From Pseudomonas sp. LFM046 (GTDB lineage Bacteria; Pseudomonadota; Gammaproteobacteria; Pseudomonadales; Pseudomonadaceae), in NCBI RefSeq assembly GCF_000949385.2, contig NZ_JYKO02000001.1, positions 4,855,502-4,919,501 on the forward strand: a DNA stretch of 64,000 nucleotides, read 5' to 3'. Made by a program: the position numbers and the translations under genes. The notes beneath the pieces were generated by a model. It saw nothing but the letters and a program-made list of their open reading frames with translations. It was not told the origin of the DNA and made no database searches. Of the stretch, positions 8,379-18,141 are shown piece by piece (within the stretch, counting starts at the first letter, position 1; the number at the start of each line of letters is the position of its first letter).

Positions 8379-9656
8379 ATGATCGACGAATTCAAGGACC
8401 CGCTCTGGCGCCAGGTTCTCTCCGGCGCGCAGATGCTTTTCGTGGCCTTCGGCGCCCTGGTGCTGATGCCACTGATCACCGGGCTGGACCCCAACGTTGC
8501 GCTGTTCACCGCCGGTCTCGGCACCCTGCTGTTCCAGCTGGTCACCGGCCGCCAGGTTCCGGTCTTCCTGGCCTCCAGCTTCGCCTTCATCACCCCCATC
8601 ATCCTTGCCAAGGGCCAGTTCGGCCTGGCCGCGACCATGGGCGGCGTGGTAGCGGCGGGCTTCGTCTACACCTTCCTCGGCCTGGCCGTGAAGCTCAAGG
8701 GCACCGGTTTCATCGACCGCCTGCTGCCGCCGGTGGTGATCGGCCCGGTGGTGATTTCCATCGGCCTGGCCATGGCCCCCATCGCCGCCAACATGGCCAT
8801 GGGCAAGGGCGGTGACGGCGCTGAGCTGATCCCCTACGCCACCGCCATGTGGATTTCCATGCCGGCGCTGCTGACCACCCTGATCGTCGCCGTGTTCGGC
8901 AAGGGCATCTTCCGCCTGGTGCCGATCATCTCCGGTGTGATCGTCGGCTTCGCGCTGTCCTTCTGGTTCGGCGTGGTAGATACCGCGAAGATCGCCGCCG
9001 CGCCCTGGCTGGCGCTGCCGAACTTCGTCGCGCCGGAGTTCAACCTGCAGGCCATCCTGTTCATCGTCCCGGTGGCCCTGGCGCCGGCCATCGAGCATAT
9101 CGGTGGCGTGATCGCCGTCGGCAGCGTGACCGGCCGCAACTACCTGCAGAAGCCCGGCCTGCATCGCACCCTGCTGGGTGACGGCCTGGCCACCTCCGCC
9201 GCCGGCCTGTTCGGCGGTCCGCCGAACACCACCTATGCCGAAGTGACCGGCGCGGTGATGCTGACCAAGAACTACAACCCGAAGATCATGACCTGGGCCG
9301 CCATCTTCGCCATCAGCCTGGCGTTCATCGGCAAGTTCGGCGCGGTGCTGCAGAGCATCCCCGTGCCGGTAATGGGCGGCATCCTCTGCCTGCTGTTTGG
9401 CTCCATCGCCGCGGTGGGCCTGAACACCATGATCCGCCATCAGGTGGACCTGGCCGAGGCGCGCAACCTGGTGATCGTTTCCGTGACCCTGGTGTTCGGC
9501 ATCGGCGGCATGCTGGTGGGCACCGGAACCGGCCAGGACGACTTCGGCCTGAAGGGCATCGCCCTCTGCGCCATCGTCGCCATTGCCTTGAACCTGATCC
9601 TGCCGGGCCACCAGACCTGGAAGCATCAAGCTGCGGACGATGCTCCGCATATCTGA
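8379..9656 (+). CDS. uraA: Uracil permease, NCS2 family
   Basis: This encodes 425 aa, all membrane-spanning (about 14 helices). It is a uracil:proton symporter of the NCS2 family in the inner membrane. Family features include the N-terminal QMLFVAFGALVLMPLITGLDPNVALFTAGLGT. Helix 8 carries APAIEHIGGVIAVG with its substrate-binding Glu, and helix 10 region GGPPNTTYAEVTGAV is also present. Coupling to upp traps imported uracil as UMP. The two genes are separated by 3 bases and end at a strong terminator. Confidence 0.95.
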   Translation: MIDEFKDPLWRQVLSGAQMLFVAFGALVLMPLITGLDPNVALFTAGLGTLLFQLVTGRQVPVFLASSFAFITPIILAKGQFGLAATMGGVVAAGFVYTFLGLAVKLKGTGFIDRLLPPVVIGPVVISIGLAMAPIAANMAMGKGGDGAELIPYATAMWISMPALLTTLIVAVFGKGIFRLVPIISGVIVGFALSFWFGVVDTAKIAAAPWLALPNFVAPEFNLQAILFIVPVALAPAIEHIGGVIAVGSVTGRNYLQKPGLHRTLLGDGLATSAAGLFGGPPNTTYAEVTGAVMLTKNYNPKIMTWAAIFAISLAFIGKFGAVLQSIPVPVMGGILCLLFGSIAAVGLNTMIRHQVDLAEARNLVIVSVTLVFGIGGMLVGTGTGQDDFGLKGIALCAIVAIALNLILPGHQTWKHQAADDAPHI

Positions 9657-9668
9657 TGCAGCCTCATG

Positions 9669-9696
9669 AAAAAGCCCCGCGATTGCGGGGCTTTTT
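9669..9696 (+). terminator. Terminator of upp-uraA
   Basis: A 12-bp stem AAAAAGCCCCGC/GCGGGGCTTTTT closes the loop GATT, 12 bases past the uraA stop. The stem ends in T5. Confidence 0.92.
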
Positions 9697-9712
9697 ATTG
9701 GGCTTCACCACC

Positions 9713-9799
9713 GCAGGATGGGTCGGGCGGCGTTCCGCGAGCTTGCGAAGCCCATCGCTCCGACTTGATGGGTTTCGCTCCGCTCTACCCATTCTACGA
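9713..9799. repeat. Dispersed palindromic repeat (GTAGGATGGGT family), copy 1
   Basis: The left arm GCAGGATGGGTCGGGC... and the right arm ...GGGTTTCGCTCCGCTCTACCCATTCTACGA form a long imperfect inverted repeat. The same arms occur at 18041-18070 and 48947-49018. The right arm runs into the end of the convergent MFS gene, whose stop codon (9794-9796) is the CTA of the terminal TTCTACGA. Confidence 0.75.
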
Positions 9800-11161
9800 G
9801 GACAGCTGCACCGTCTGTGGCATGGCGTCATGCTGGACCTCCACGCCCCATGTCTGAAGCCGCTGCACGCTCTCGCGATAGGGCTTGAGGCCAAGCCCCA
9901 GCAGCAGCACCGAGCTGGCCACCGCAAGGGTGGTGACGATCAGCAAGGAATAGCGCAGCGCCTGATCGTCCGCGAACACGTAGTCGGTGACCAGGGCCAC
10001 GGCGGTTGGACCAAAGCCGAGGCCGATCAAGGTGATCACGAAAAGGTAGATGGCCGACGCCTGACCGCGCATGGCATTGGGCATGATTTCCTGGATCGCC
10101 GCAGGCGCCACGCCGAAGGGCATGCTCAGACAGAACACGGTCGGCGCCATCAGCAGCGTGACCCAGAAGCTGTCATTCAGCAGCGGGAACAGCACCACCA
10201 GGGGCAGCGCACCGATGGCGGCAAACAGGCCGACGCGCATATTGGCGTCGCTGCGTCCGTGCTTGGCCATCCAGTCCGCCAGGCGCCCGCCGAAGACGAT
10301 GCCGAGACAGCCGAACACCGCCACCAGGCTGCCGTAGATGACGCCCACCTGACCGGCATCCCAGCCATGGGTGCGAATGTAGAAGGTGGGAATCCAGGCG
10401 GCGCTGCCGTAACCGGCGAAGGCCAGGCCGGCAAAGCCGAAATTGTGGCAAACCACAGTGCGCCGGTTACTGCGCAGGTAGCGGCCCACTTCCGAGAACG
10501 GCACCACCACCCCGGCACCGACGCCGCGCCGCTGGGGTTCGCGCACGGCCAGCATCAATAGGGTGAAGAGCAGGCCGGCGGCCCCCAGCGCCAGGAATAT
10601 CAACTGCCAGGGCCGCACTTCGCCCAGCAGGGGCAGATGCACGTCGCCCTGGGCGGATGCGAACCGGATGACCAGGCCACCCAGCAGGAACGCCAGCCCG
10701 GAGCCCAGGTACACGCCCATGGAATAGACGCTGATGGCGGTGGCGCGGCGCTCGCGAGGGAAGCTATCGGCGATCAGCGAATAGGCCGCTGGCGACAGCG
10801 CCGCCTCCCCCACACCGACGCCGATACGGCAAAGCAGAAACTGCCAATAGAGCCTCGCCATGCCACAGGCTGCGGTGGCGGCGCTCCAGAACAGCACGCC
10901 GATGGCGATCAGCCCGCGTCGGCTGCGCGTGTCGGCCAGACGTCCGAGGGGAATGCCGCAAACGGTGTAGAAGAGTGCGAACGACAGCCCCATCAGGAGG
11001 CTCATCTGCGTGTCGCTGATGACGAGATCGCGGCGGATAGGCTCCACCAGGAGATTGAGGATCTGCCTGTCGATGAAGGACAGCACGTACGCCACCATCA
11101 GGATGGCCACGGTGGTCCAGGCACGCAGGTTCGAGGGATAGCCGTTGTTGTTGTTCTGCAT
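9794..11161 (-). CDS. MFS transporter, Spinster-like
   Basis: This encodes 455 aa with 12 predicted membrane helices. It has the major-facilitator signature in the helix 2-3 loop (GIPLGRLADTRSRRGLIAIG) and a matching one between helices 8 and 9 (GGRLADWMAKHGRSD). The overall pattern, with SFIDRQILNLLVEPIRRDL at helix 1, is that of the Spinster-like/aromatic-acid group of exporters and importers. No substrate can be deduced. It is a single-gene unit: the neighbour on the left converges, and on the right a REP-like palindrome lies between it and hemH. Its stop codon is contributed by an intergenic repeat. Confidence 0.85.
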   Translation of the reverse strand: MQNNNNGYPSNLRAWTTVAILMVAYVLSFIDRQILNLLVEPIRRDLVISDTQMSLLMGLSFALFYTVCGIPLGRLADTRSRRGLIAIGVLFWSAATAACGMARLYWQFLLCRIGVGVGEAALSPAAYSLIADSFPRERRATAISVYSMGVYLGSGLAFLLGGLVIRFASAQGDVHLPLLGEVRPWQLIFLALGAAGLLFTLLMLAVREPQRRGVGAGVVVPFSEVGRYLRSNRRTVVCHNFGFAGLAFAGYGSAAWIPTFYIRTHGWDAGQVGVIYGSLVAVFGCLGIVFGGRLADWMAKHGRSDANMRVGLFAAIGALPLVVLFPLLNDSFWVTLLMAPTVFCLSMPFGVAPAAIQEIMPNAMRGQASAIYLFVITLIGLGFGPTAVALVTDYVFADDQALRYSLLIVTTLAVASSVLLLGLGLKPYRESVQRLQTWGVEVQHDAMPQTVQLSS

Positions 11162-11300
11162 GGGCTCTCCTCGGCGCCGCCGGTGCGGCGCACGACGGTT
11201 GAAGGAGTTCCCAGCTTAGGTGGCCATGGGCAGGCTGAATACCGGAGAGGGCCCGCTATAGGCGACGTGAATGCGCCCATTGCCCTCTGCGTGATACTTC

Positions 11301-11354
11301 GTAGGAGCGAGCTCTGCTCGCGAAGCTTTCCCGTCGCGAGCAGGGAGCGCCTAC
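11301..11354. repeat. REP-like inverted repeat (GTAGGAGCGAG type)
   Basis: GTAGGAGCGAGCTCTGCTCG... (from 11301) pairs with ...CGAGCAGGGAGCGCCTAC (to 11354). The arms begin and end with GTAGGAGCG/CGCCTAC, as in the classic Pseudomonas intergenic palindromes. It lies just after the hemH stop and before the MFS gene. Confidence 0.75.
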
Positions 11355-11361
11355 CTGGGCC

Positions 11362-12390
11362 TCAAAGCGGACGCACCGCCGTCTCGCAGAGTTTCACCAG
11401 GGCCGACACCCACTGCGGATGGCTGTTCAGGCAGGGCACCAGCACCAGCTCCTGGCCACCGGCTTCCTGGAATTGCTCGCTGCCGCGCTGGCCGATTTCT
11501 TCCAGCGTCTCGATGCAGTCCGCGACGAAGGCCGGACACATCACCAGCAGCTTCTTCACCCCTTGCTTGCCCAGCTCGTCGAGGCGGGTCTCGGTGTAGG
11601 GCTCGATCCACTTATCCCGGCCCAGGCGCGACTGGAAGGACACCGACCACTGCGAAGGCGCCAGCCCCGCGCGCTCCGCGAACGCTTCGGCGGTGCGCAG
11701 GCACTGGCTGCGGTAGCAGACCGTCAGGACTTGATCACTGACCTCGCGGCTGTCATCGGCGCGCAGGTCGTGCTGCGGATCGATACCCTTCACCAGCTTG
11801 CGGATGTGCCGCTCGGGCAGGCCGTGGAAGCTCAGCAGCAGATGATCGAACCCCTGCTCCAGGTAGGGCTTGGCGCTGGCCACCAGCGCGTCCAGGTAGT
11901 CCGGCTCGGCGAAGAACGGCGCCAGCACCGACACCTCAAGCTTCAGGCCCGACTCACGGATCACCCGGCGGGCTTCTTCGATGGCGGTGGTGGTGGTGCT
12001 TTCAGCGAACTGCGGATACAGCGGCGCCAGGGTCACGCGCTTCACCCCCTGCCCTGCCAGCTTGCGCAGGGCGCCTTCGATGGACGGCTCGCCGTAACGC
12101 ATGGCCAGTTCCACCGGGCCGTGGGGCCAGTGCGGGCCGATGGCCTCCTGCAGCTGGCGACTGAGCACGATCAGGGGCGAGCCTTCCGGCCACCAGATGG
12201 ACGAATAGGCATGGGCCGATTGCGCCGGGCGTTTGATCAGGATCAGCGAAACCAGCAGGCGCCGCAGGGGCCAGGGCAGGTCGACCACATAGGGGTCCAT
12301 GAGGAACTGGTCGAGGTAGCTCCGCACATCTTCCACACGGGTGGAGGCCGGAGAACCCAGGTTGACCAGCAGCAGCGCGTGATCAGTCAT
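11362..12390 (-). CDS. hemH: Ferrochelatase
   Basis: This encodes 342 aa. It inserts Fe2+ into protoporphyrin IX, the last step of haem synthesis, at the inner membrane. The family is recognised from LLVNLGSP at the N terminus, [12 protein letters not shown] with the metal-site His, CYRSQC, and [17 protein letters not shown], including the catalytic Glu. The ATG at 12388-12390 overlaps the stop of the upstream epimerase gene in a TGATG arrangement. An in-frame TTG one codon earlier is less likely. The pair forms a translationally coupled operon. Placement next to the photolyase and flavoprotein block is notable, because porphyrins are photosensitisers. Confidence 0.95.
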   Translation of the reverse strand: MTDHALLLVNLGSPASTRVEDVRSYLDQFLMDPYVVDLPWPLRRLLVSLILIKRPAQSAHAYSSIWWPEGSPLIVLSRQLQEAIGPHWPHGPVELAMRYGEPSIEGALRKLAGQGVKRVTLAPLYPQFAESTTTTAIEEARRVIRESGLKLEVSVLAPFFAEPDYLDALVASAKPYLEQGFDHLLLSFHGLPERHIRKLVKGIDPQHDLRADDSREVSDQVLTVCYRSQCLRTAEAFAERAGLAPSQWSVSFQSRLGRDKWIEPYTETRLDELGKQGVKKLLVMCPAFVADCIETLEEIGQRGSEQFQEAGGQELVLVPCLNSHPQWVSALVKLCETAVRPL

Positions 12391-13298
12391 CAAACATCCT
12401 TAGGCTTCAGCAGGTTGCCGAGCGCCGTGTCCAGATCAGTGAATGCAAAAGTGAATCCCGCCGCCGAGAGGCGCGCCGGTAGCGCACGCTGCCCCCCCAG
12501 CATCAGCCCCGCCAGCTCGCCCAGCACCAGACGCAGGACGAAGGCCGGTGCCGGCATGAAGGCCGGCCGCCCCAGGGTGCGCCCGAGGCTACGGGCAAAG
12601 TCGCGGTTACGCACCGGCTGCGGCGAGCACGCATTATAGGGACCGCGAGCATCTTCTCGCCGCAAGAGAAAATCCATCAGGGCGATCTGATCCTCCAGAT
12701 GGACCCAGGGCATCCACTGCCGGCCATTGCCCAGCGGCCCGCCGAGTCCCAGACGGAAAGGCGGCACCAGGCGCTTGAGGAAGCCACCGTCTCGCGCCAG
12801 CACCAATCCGGTGCGCACCAGCACCACACGGATGCCCAGTGCTTCAGCGCGTTGCGCGGTTTCCTCCCAGGCCACGCACAGCTGACTGGCAAAGTCGTCG
12901 GTCACCGGCGTGGAGGTCTCCGTCAGCTCACGCTCGCCACCGTCGCCATACCAGCCCACGGCTGAGCCGTTGAGCAACACCCGCGGCTTTTGGTCGCGCT
13001 TCTCCAGCCACTCCAGCATCTGTTCGGTCAGCGTGATGCGGCTGCCCCAGAGTTGTGCCTTGCGCTTGTTGCTCCAGGGCCGATCGGCGATGGGTTCGCC
13101 GGCCAGATTGACCACGGCGTCCAGCGGTTCATCGCCATAATCGGAGAACTGGCCGATGCCCCGCACCGCGCGACCACACAGGCTGGCCACGCTCTGCGGC
13201 CGGCGACTCAGCACCGTGAGCTGATGGCCGTCATCCAGCCAGCGCCCGCAGAGCGCCCGGCCGATCAGACCAGTACCGCCGGTCAGCAATATGTGCAT
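12390..13298 (-). CDS. TIGR01777-type NAD(P)-dependent epimerase
   Basis: This encodes a 302-aa extended short-chain dehydrogenase/epimerase. The Rossmann motif [13 protein letters not shown] is at the N terminus. [19 protein letters not shown] and the active-site strand [11 protein letters not shown] follow. The C-terminal domain carries [20 protein letters not shown], typical of the YfcH/TIGR01777 group (resembling SulA/cell-division-inhibitor-like proteins in plants). The natural substrate is unknown in the family. It is co-transcribed with hemH through a 1-base stop/start overlap. It faces the renalase-like gene across 197 bases that contain a light-regulator-type operator. Confidence 0.85.
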   Translation of the reverse strand: MHILLTGGTGLIGRALCGRWLDDGHQLTVLSRRPQSVASLCGRAVRGIGQFSDYGDEPLDAVVNLAGEPIADRPWSNKRKAQLWGSRITLTEQMLEWLEKRDQKPRVLLNGSAVGWYGDGGERELTETSTPVTDDFASQLCVAWEETAQRAEALGIRVVLVRTGLVLARDGGFLKRLVPPFRLGLGGPLGNGRQWMPWVHLEDQIALMDFLLRREDARGPYNACSPQPVRNRDFARSLGRTLGRPAFMPAPAFVLRLVLGELAGLMLGGQRALPARLSAAGFTFAFTDLDTALGNLLKPKDV

Positions 13299-13422
13299 GG
13301 CATCCTCCTCGCATGGCGCTAAGGCCGAATATCGCCCTAGTCTGGTTTATGGCGTTGCGACGTGCCCCGGTTCGGGCCACGCACCGTCAGAAATACAGAA
13401 GTCCGCGATTGGAACCGATCAA

Positions 13423-13450
13423 CCTGTACAGCGCTTGAATATTGTACAGG
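13423..13450 (+). promoter_or_regulatory. Operator 1: CCTGTACA-N12-TGTACAGG
   Basis: A perfect 8-bp inverted repeat with TGTACA cores at 13425-13430 and 13443-13448, spaced by exactly 12 bases. It lies 46 bases before the renalase-like ATG, over a possible TTGAAT (13435-13440) -35. The same TRTACA-N12-TGTACA layout occurs twice more upstream of the DUF523/MerR/phr operon. The likely binder is the MerR-type regulator encoded at 15639-16559. Confidence 0.8.
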
Positions 13451-13492
13451 TCTTGTCTAAAGCGTAGCCTGTAGCCATAGGTAACGAGGTAG

Positions 13493-14479
<987 letters not shown>

Positions 14480-14569
14480 CACGCGCAGCAGCTGGACCCG
14501 CGCCAGCTGCTGCTTTGTGAAATGGACAGCCGCGCGGCCGTCCAGACACGCGCTCCCTCCCACCCAAAA

Positions 14570-14597
14570 CTTATACAAGGCATTTGACTTGTACAAG
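14570..14597 (+). promoter_or_regulatory. Operator 2: CTTATACA-N12-TGTACAAG
   Basis: The cores are TATACA (14572-14577) and TGTACA (14590-14595), separated by 12 bases, with one mismatch in the extended inverted repeat. The second core lies inside the spacer of the promoter at 14584-14611, so a bound regulator would block RNA polymerase. Confidence 0.8.
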
Positions 14598-14611
14598 TTC
14601 ATATCTATGAT
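14584..14611 (+). promoter_or_regulatory. Promoter of the DUF523-merR-phr operon
   Basis: -35 TTGACT (14584-14589), a 16-base spacer and -10 TATGAT (14606-14611). Transcription would begin near 14618, between operators 2 and 3. Confidence 0.7.
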
Positions 14612-14619
14612 TTCTTAAA

Positions 14620-14649
14620 AGCTGTACACAAACCACGACCTGTACAGCT
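14620..14649 (+). promoter_or_regulatory. Operator 3: AGCTGTACA-N12-TGTACAGCT
   Basis: A perfect 9-bp inverted repeat with TGTACA cores at 14623-14628 and 14641-14646, again spaced by 12. It lies just downstream of the predicted transcription start and 18 bases before the first ATG of the operon. Confidence 0.8.
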
Positions 14650-14667
14650 CATGTCCAGGTAGCCTTC

Positions 14668-15636
14668 ATGTCCCTGCCCTTTGACTTGCCGCAGCGCCCC
14701 AGACTTGGGATCAGCGCCTGCCTGCTTGGCGAGCCCGTGCGTTACAACGGCGGGCACAAGGAATCGAGCCTGTGCAGCCTCACCCTGGCGCAACACGTCG
14801 ACTTCGTTCCCCTGTGCCCGGAAGTGGCCATCGGACTCGGCACGCCCCGCGAACCGATACGCCTGGTAGGTGATCCCTCTGCCCCCCGCGCGGTGGGGAG
14901 CACCAGGCGCCAACTCGACGCCACCGAAGCCCTGGCCGCGTACGGCAGGACCATGGCCAACGAACTCTCCGATATCAGCGGCTACATCTTCATGCAGAAG
15001 TCGCCGTCCTGCGGACTGGAGCGGGTCACGGTTTACCAGACCGACGGCCAGCACGCGGCCCGAAGCGGTCGCGGCATTTTCGCCAGAGCCTTCTGCGCCC
15101 TGCGTCCGGATCTACCAGTGGAAGAGGCCGGCCGCCTCGATGACCCGGTGCTGCGGGAGAACTTCCTCACCCGCGTCTACGCCTTCGCCCAGTGGCAAGC
15201 GCTGTGCCGCCAGGGCCTCAGCCACAATGCGATCATCGCTTTCCACTCGCGCTACAAGTACCAACTGATGGCGAACGACCCGGTGCAATACAAAGCGCTG
15301 GGCCGCCTGGTCGGCACTGCCGGCGAGCACCCGGCAGAGGAACTGGGCCCGCGCTATTTCTCGGCGCTGATGGCCGCCCTGACGAAGCGCGCCACCCGCC
15401 GCACCCACAGCAATGTGCTGCAGCACCTGTGCGGCTACCTCAAGAAGCACCTCAACCGCGCGGAGAAGGCCGAACTCCAGCGCCTGATCGAGCAGTACCG
15501 CAGCGGTATCGTCCCGCTGGTGGTGCCCATCACCCTCCTCAAGCACCACTTCAACGGCCATCCGGATCGCTACATCGCCCAGCAGGCGTATCTGCAGCCG
15601 CATCCGGAAGCACTCGGCCTGCGCAACGCCCTCTAG
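14668..15636 (+). CDS. DUF523-DUF1722 (YbgA/TudS-like) fusion protein
   Basis: This encodes 322 aa in two domains. Residues 11-150 are DUF523 with three conserved Cys (ISACLL, Cys18; PLCPE, Cys50; SPSCG, Cys115). In the thiouracil desulfidase TudS these positions hold a [4Fe-4S] cluster. Residues 180-310 are DUF1722 (YbgA), with HSRYKYQLMAND and the C-terminal VPITLLKHHF. A desulfidase acting on thiolated pyrimidines is the best family-based guess, not shown here. It is the first gene of the operon with merR and phr, 2 bases ahead of merR, behind two TGTACA operators. Confidence 0.82.
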   Translation: MSLPFDLPQRPRLGISACLLGEPVRYNGGHKESSLCSLTLAQHVDFVPLCPEVAIGLGTPREPIRLVGDPSAPRAVGSTRRQLDATEALAAYGRTMANELSDISGYIFMQKSPSCGLERVTVYQTDGQHAARSGRGIFARAFCALRPDLPVEEAGRLDDPVLRENFLTRVYAFAQWQALCRQGLSHNAIIAFHSRYKYQLMANDPVQYKALGRLVGTAGEHPAEELGPRYFSALMAALTKRATRRTHSNVLQHLCGYLKKHLNRAEKAELQRLIEQYRSGIVPLVVPITLLKHHFNGHPDRYIAQQAYLQPHPEALGLRNAL

Positions 15637-15638
15637 CC

Positions 15639-16559
15639 ATGGATAGCACGACCGAAGGCCCACGGGAAAACGACTACCAGGCCGCCCTGGCGAGAGGCCT
15701 GCTGCCCATTCGCGAAGTGGCGCGCCAGACCGGCGTCAACCCGGTGACCCTGCGCGCCTGGGAGCGGCGCTACGGCTTGGTCGCCCCCCTGCGGACCAGC
15801 AAGGGGCACCGGCTCTACACGGCGGACGAGGTGGCACGCATCCGCCTCATCCTCACCTGGCTGGACCGGGGCGTGGCCGTGGGCCAGGTCAAGGGCCTGC
15901 TGACGGTCCCGTCGGCACCGTCTCCCATCGGCGCATCCCCCTGGGCAGAGCAGCACCGGTATCTGCTGGATGCCATCGGAAAACTTGCCGAACGCCAGTT
16001 GGATGAAGGCTTCAACACCGCCATGGCGCTCTACCCTCCCCTGACCGTCTACCGCCAGTTGCTGCATCCGCTGCTGGAAGACCTGGAGCAGCGCTGGCGC
16101 GTGCGATTCGGCGCGCAGGTGGAACGTGTGTTTTTCCTCTCCTGGCTGCGCACCAAGCTGGGGGCGCGCATCTACCACAACAATCGCCAGTGCAGTGGGG
16201 CGCCGATCCTCCTGGTGAACGCCTCCGAACGCACCATGGAGCCCGGCCTCTGGATCACCGCCTGGCTCGCCAGCAGCGCCGAGTGCAATGTGGAAGTACT
16301 CGACGGCCCGCTCCCGGCCGCGGAACTGGCACTGGCCGTCGCACATATCCAGCCCCGCGCCCTGCTGCTGTATTCCAGCCAGCCCATCATCTCCGGCCAG
16401 TTATCCCGGCTGCTCAACGGCCACCCTTGCCCCTGCCTCCTGGCGGGCCCCGTCGCCGCCATCCACCCGGATGAACTCAAACCCGGCGCCATCCTGGCCG
16501 CAGGCCCGTTGGACGCCCTGCAAGCCCTTGCCCACCTGGGCCTGATGCACAACCGATAA
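15639..16559 (+). CDS. MerR-family regulator with a degenerate cobalamin-binding domain (LitR-like, class II)
   Basis: This encodes 306 aa. The N-terminal MerR winged helix is LPIREVARQTGVNPVTLRAW followed by ERRYG (residues 22-46). The rest aligns in outline with the helical and B12-binding domains of light sensors of the LitR/CarH type. The cobalamin ligands look lost: the usual W...EH helix reads QRWRVRFGAQVERVFF, and the expected DxHxxG/ExHxLG segment reads SERTMEPGLW. This fits the cobalamin-independent class II LitR of pseudomonads, which work with a separate photoreceptor. It probably represses its own operon through the TRTACA-N12-TGTACA sites. The ATG at 15639 is 2 bases after the previous stop. 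Confidence 0.82.
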   Translation: MDSTTEGPRENDYQAALARGLLPIREVARQTGVNPVTLRAWERRYGLVAPLRTSKGHRLYTADEVARIRLILTWLDRGVAVGQVKGLLTVPSAPSPIGASPWAEQHRYLLDAIGKLAERQLDEGFNTAMALYPPLTVYRQLLHPLLEDLEQRWRVRFGAQVERVFFLSWLRTKLGARIYHNNRQCSGAPILLVNASERTMEPGLWITAWLASSAECNVEVLDGPLPAAELALAVAHIQPRALLLYSSQPIISGQLSRLLNGHPCPCLLAGPVAAIHPDELKPGAILAAGPLDALQALAHLGLMHNR

Positions 16560-16570
16560 AGGAACGTCCC

Positions 16571-17995
16571 ATGCGACAGCTCATGTGGTTCCGCACCGAT
16601 CTGCGGGTGCAGGACAACACCGCTCTGAACGCTGCCCTTTCCGCGGGCCCCACCCTTGCCCTGTTCATCATCAGCCCCGGCCAGTGGCAAGCCCACGACG
16701 ACGCCCCGGCCAAGGTGGACTTCTGGCTGCGCAACCTGGCCGAACTGTCCAGCGCCCTTCGCCGGCTGAACGTGCCGTTGCTGATCCGCCGCATCGGGAC
16801 CTGGGCCGAAGCGCCGCGCCTGATCCTGGACCTCTGCCATGAGTTTGCGATCGGCTCGGTGCAGGTGAACGAGGAATACGGGGTCAACGAGGGCGAACGT
16901 GACCGCAAGGTGAGCGAGCAACTGACTGCCGCTGGCATCGGCCTGCGCAGCCACCTCGACCAACTGTTCTTCCGGCCCGGTAGCCTGCTGACCCGTACAG
17001 GTGGCTACTTCCAGGTCTACAGCCAGTTCCGCAAACAGGCCTATCAACGCCTGCACAGCGCACTCCCCACCTGCCTGCCCGCTCCTCGGGCACAACCCGA
17101 CCCGGGCATTCCCAGCGACATTCCACCCACCACGGTGGAAGGATTCCCCACCCCGCCGGAAAGCCTGCGCCAGCTCTGGCCGGCGGGCGAGGACGTGGCC
17201 CGCGAGCGTCTGGAAGCCTTTGCAGTGGAAGAACTCTGGTGCTATGCGGAACGCCGCAACTTCCCCGCACAGCTCGGCACCAGCCAGCTCTCGCCCTATC
17301 TCGCCGCCGGGTTGCTCTCGCCTCGCCAATGCCTGCACGCAGCCTTGCGGAACAATCAGGGCGAGTTCGACAGCGGCAATCCCGGCGCCATCAGCTGGAT
17401 CAACGAGCTGCTCTGGCGGGAGTTCTACAAGCACATTCTGGCGGGCTTCCCACGGGTATCCCGACACCGTCCCTTCCGCTGGGAGACCGAGGCGCTCCAC
17501 TGGCGCCACGCTCCGGATGAGCTGACAGCCTGGCAGCAGGGCCGCACCGGCATTCCCATCGTCGACGCGGCCATGCGCCAATTGCTGGCCACGGGCTGGA
17601 TGCACAATCGCCTGCGCATGGTGGTGGCCATGTTCCTGACCAAGAACCTGTTGATCGACTGGCGTGAAGGAGAGCGCTGGTTCATGCGCCACCTGATCGA
17701 TGGAGACCTGGCGGCCAACAACGGCGGCTGGCAGTGGAGCGCCTCGACCGGCACGGACGCCGCGCCCTATTTCCGCATCTTCAACCCCATCAGCCAGTCC
17801 CAGCGATTCGACCCGGACGGCCGATTCCTGCGTCACTGGCTGCCCGAACTGGCACACCTGGATGCGCGGGATATCCACAACCCCGCCGGCCTCGGCGGCC
17901 TGTTCGGCATCGACGACTATCCATTGCCACTGGTGGACCTGGGCGCCAGCCGGGAGCGGGCCCTGTCCGCATTCCGAAATCTCGCCCAGGGCTAA
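16571..17995 (+). CDS. phr: Class I cyclobutane-pyrimidine-dimer photolyase
   Basis: This encodes 474 aa, standard for CPD photolyase. It splits UV-made pyrimidine dimers using light, with FADH- and an antenna chromophore. The N-terminal alpha/beta antenna domain starts LMWFRTDLRVQDNTAL. The FAD domain has TSQLSPYLAAGLLSPRQ, WINELLWREFYKHIL, MHNRLRMVVAMFLTKNLL and GGWQWSASTGTDAAPYFRIF. The Trp residues expected for photoreduction of FAD are present. It ends the operon DUF523 - merR - phr with an 11-base gap, so it should be derepressed in light together with the other two. Confidence 0.95.
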   Translation: MRQLMWFRTDLRVQDNTALNAALSAGPTLALFIISPGQWQAHDDAPAKVDFWLRNLAELSSALRRLNVPLLIRRIGTWAEAPRLILDLCHEFAIGSVQVNEEYGVNEGERDRKVSEQLTAAGIGLRSHLDQLFFRPGSLLTRTGGYFQVYSQFRKQAYQRLHSALPTCLPAPRAQPDPGIPSDIPPTTVEGFPTPPESLRQLWPAGEDVARERLEAFAVEELWCYAERRNFPAQLGTSQLSPYLAAGLLSPRQCLHAALRNNQGEFDSGNPGAISWINELLWREFYKHILAGFPRVSRHRPFRWETEALHWRHAPDELTAWQQGRTGIPIVDAAMRQLLATGWMHNRLRMVVAMFLTKNLLIDWREGERWFMRHLIDGDLAANNGGWQWSASTGTDAAPYFRIFNPISQSQRFDPDGRFLRHWLPELAHLDARDIHNPAGLGGLFGIDDYPLPLVDLGASRERALSAFRNLAQG

Positions 17996-18040
17996 ACGGC
18001 CGGCAATAAGAAAGGTTCGTCGCGAACTTTCGGGGAATTC

Positions 18041-18070
18041 GTAGGATGGGTAGAGCGGAGCGAAACCCAT
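18041..18070. repeat. Dispersed repeat (GTAGGATGGGT family), single arm
   Basis: GTAGGATGGGTAGAGCGGAG... is one arm of the palindromes at 9713-9799 and 48947-49018. The second arm is missing here. It lies between the convergent phr and pagL genes. Confidence 0.75.
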
Positions 18071-18101
18071 GCTGTTGAGCCGTCAACCAGCACGCAAAAA
18101 A

Positions 18102-18124
18102 AACCGGGCACGTGGCCCGGTTCT
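18102..18124. terminator. Hairpin terminator between phr and pagL
   Basis: AACCGGGC (18102-18109) pairs with GCCCGGTT (18115-18122). A seven-base A run precedes it, so it gives a U tract when read on the minus strand for pagL. It can also serve phr. Confidence 0.8.
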
Positions 18125-18141
18125 TTCGTTGCAGCTTCGCC

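Noticed and set aside
7692..9650. A 652-aa minus-strand frame opposite upp-uraA, and similar long frames at 23522-25372, 29091-30764, 56715-58787 and 59986-62160
   Set aside because: These are mirror frames of well-identified genes on the other strand. They arise from high-GC third positions, are His/Gln/Gly-rich and carry no family motif or ribosome site.
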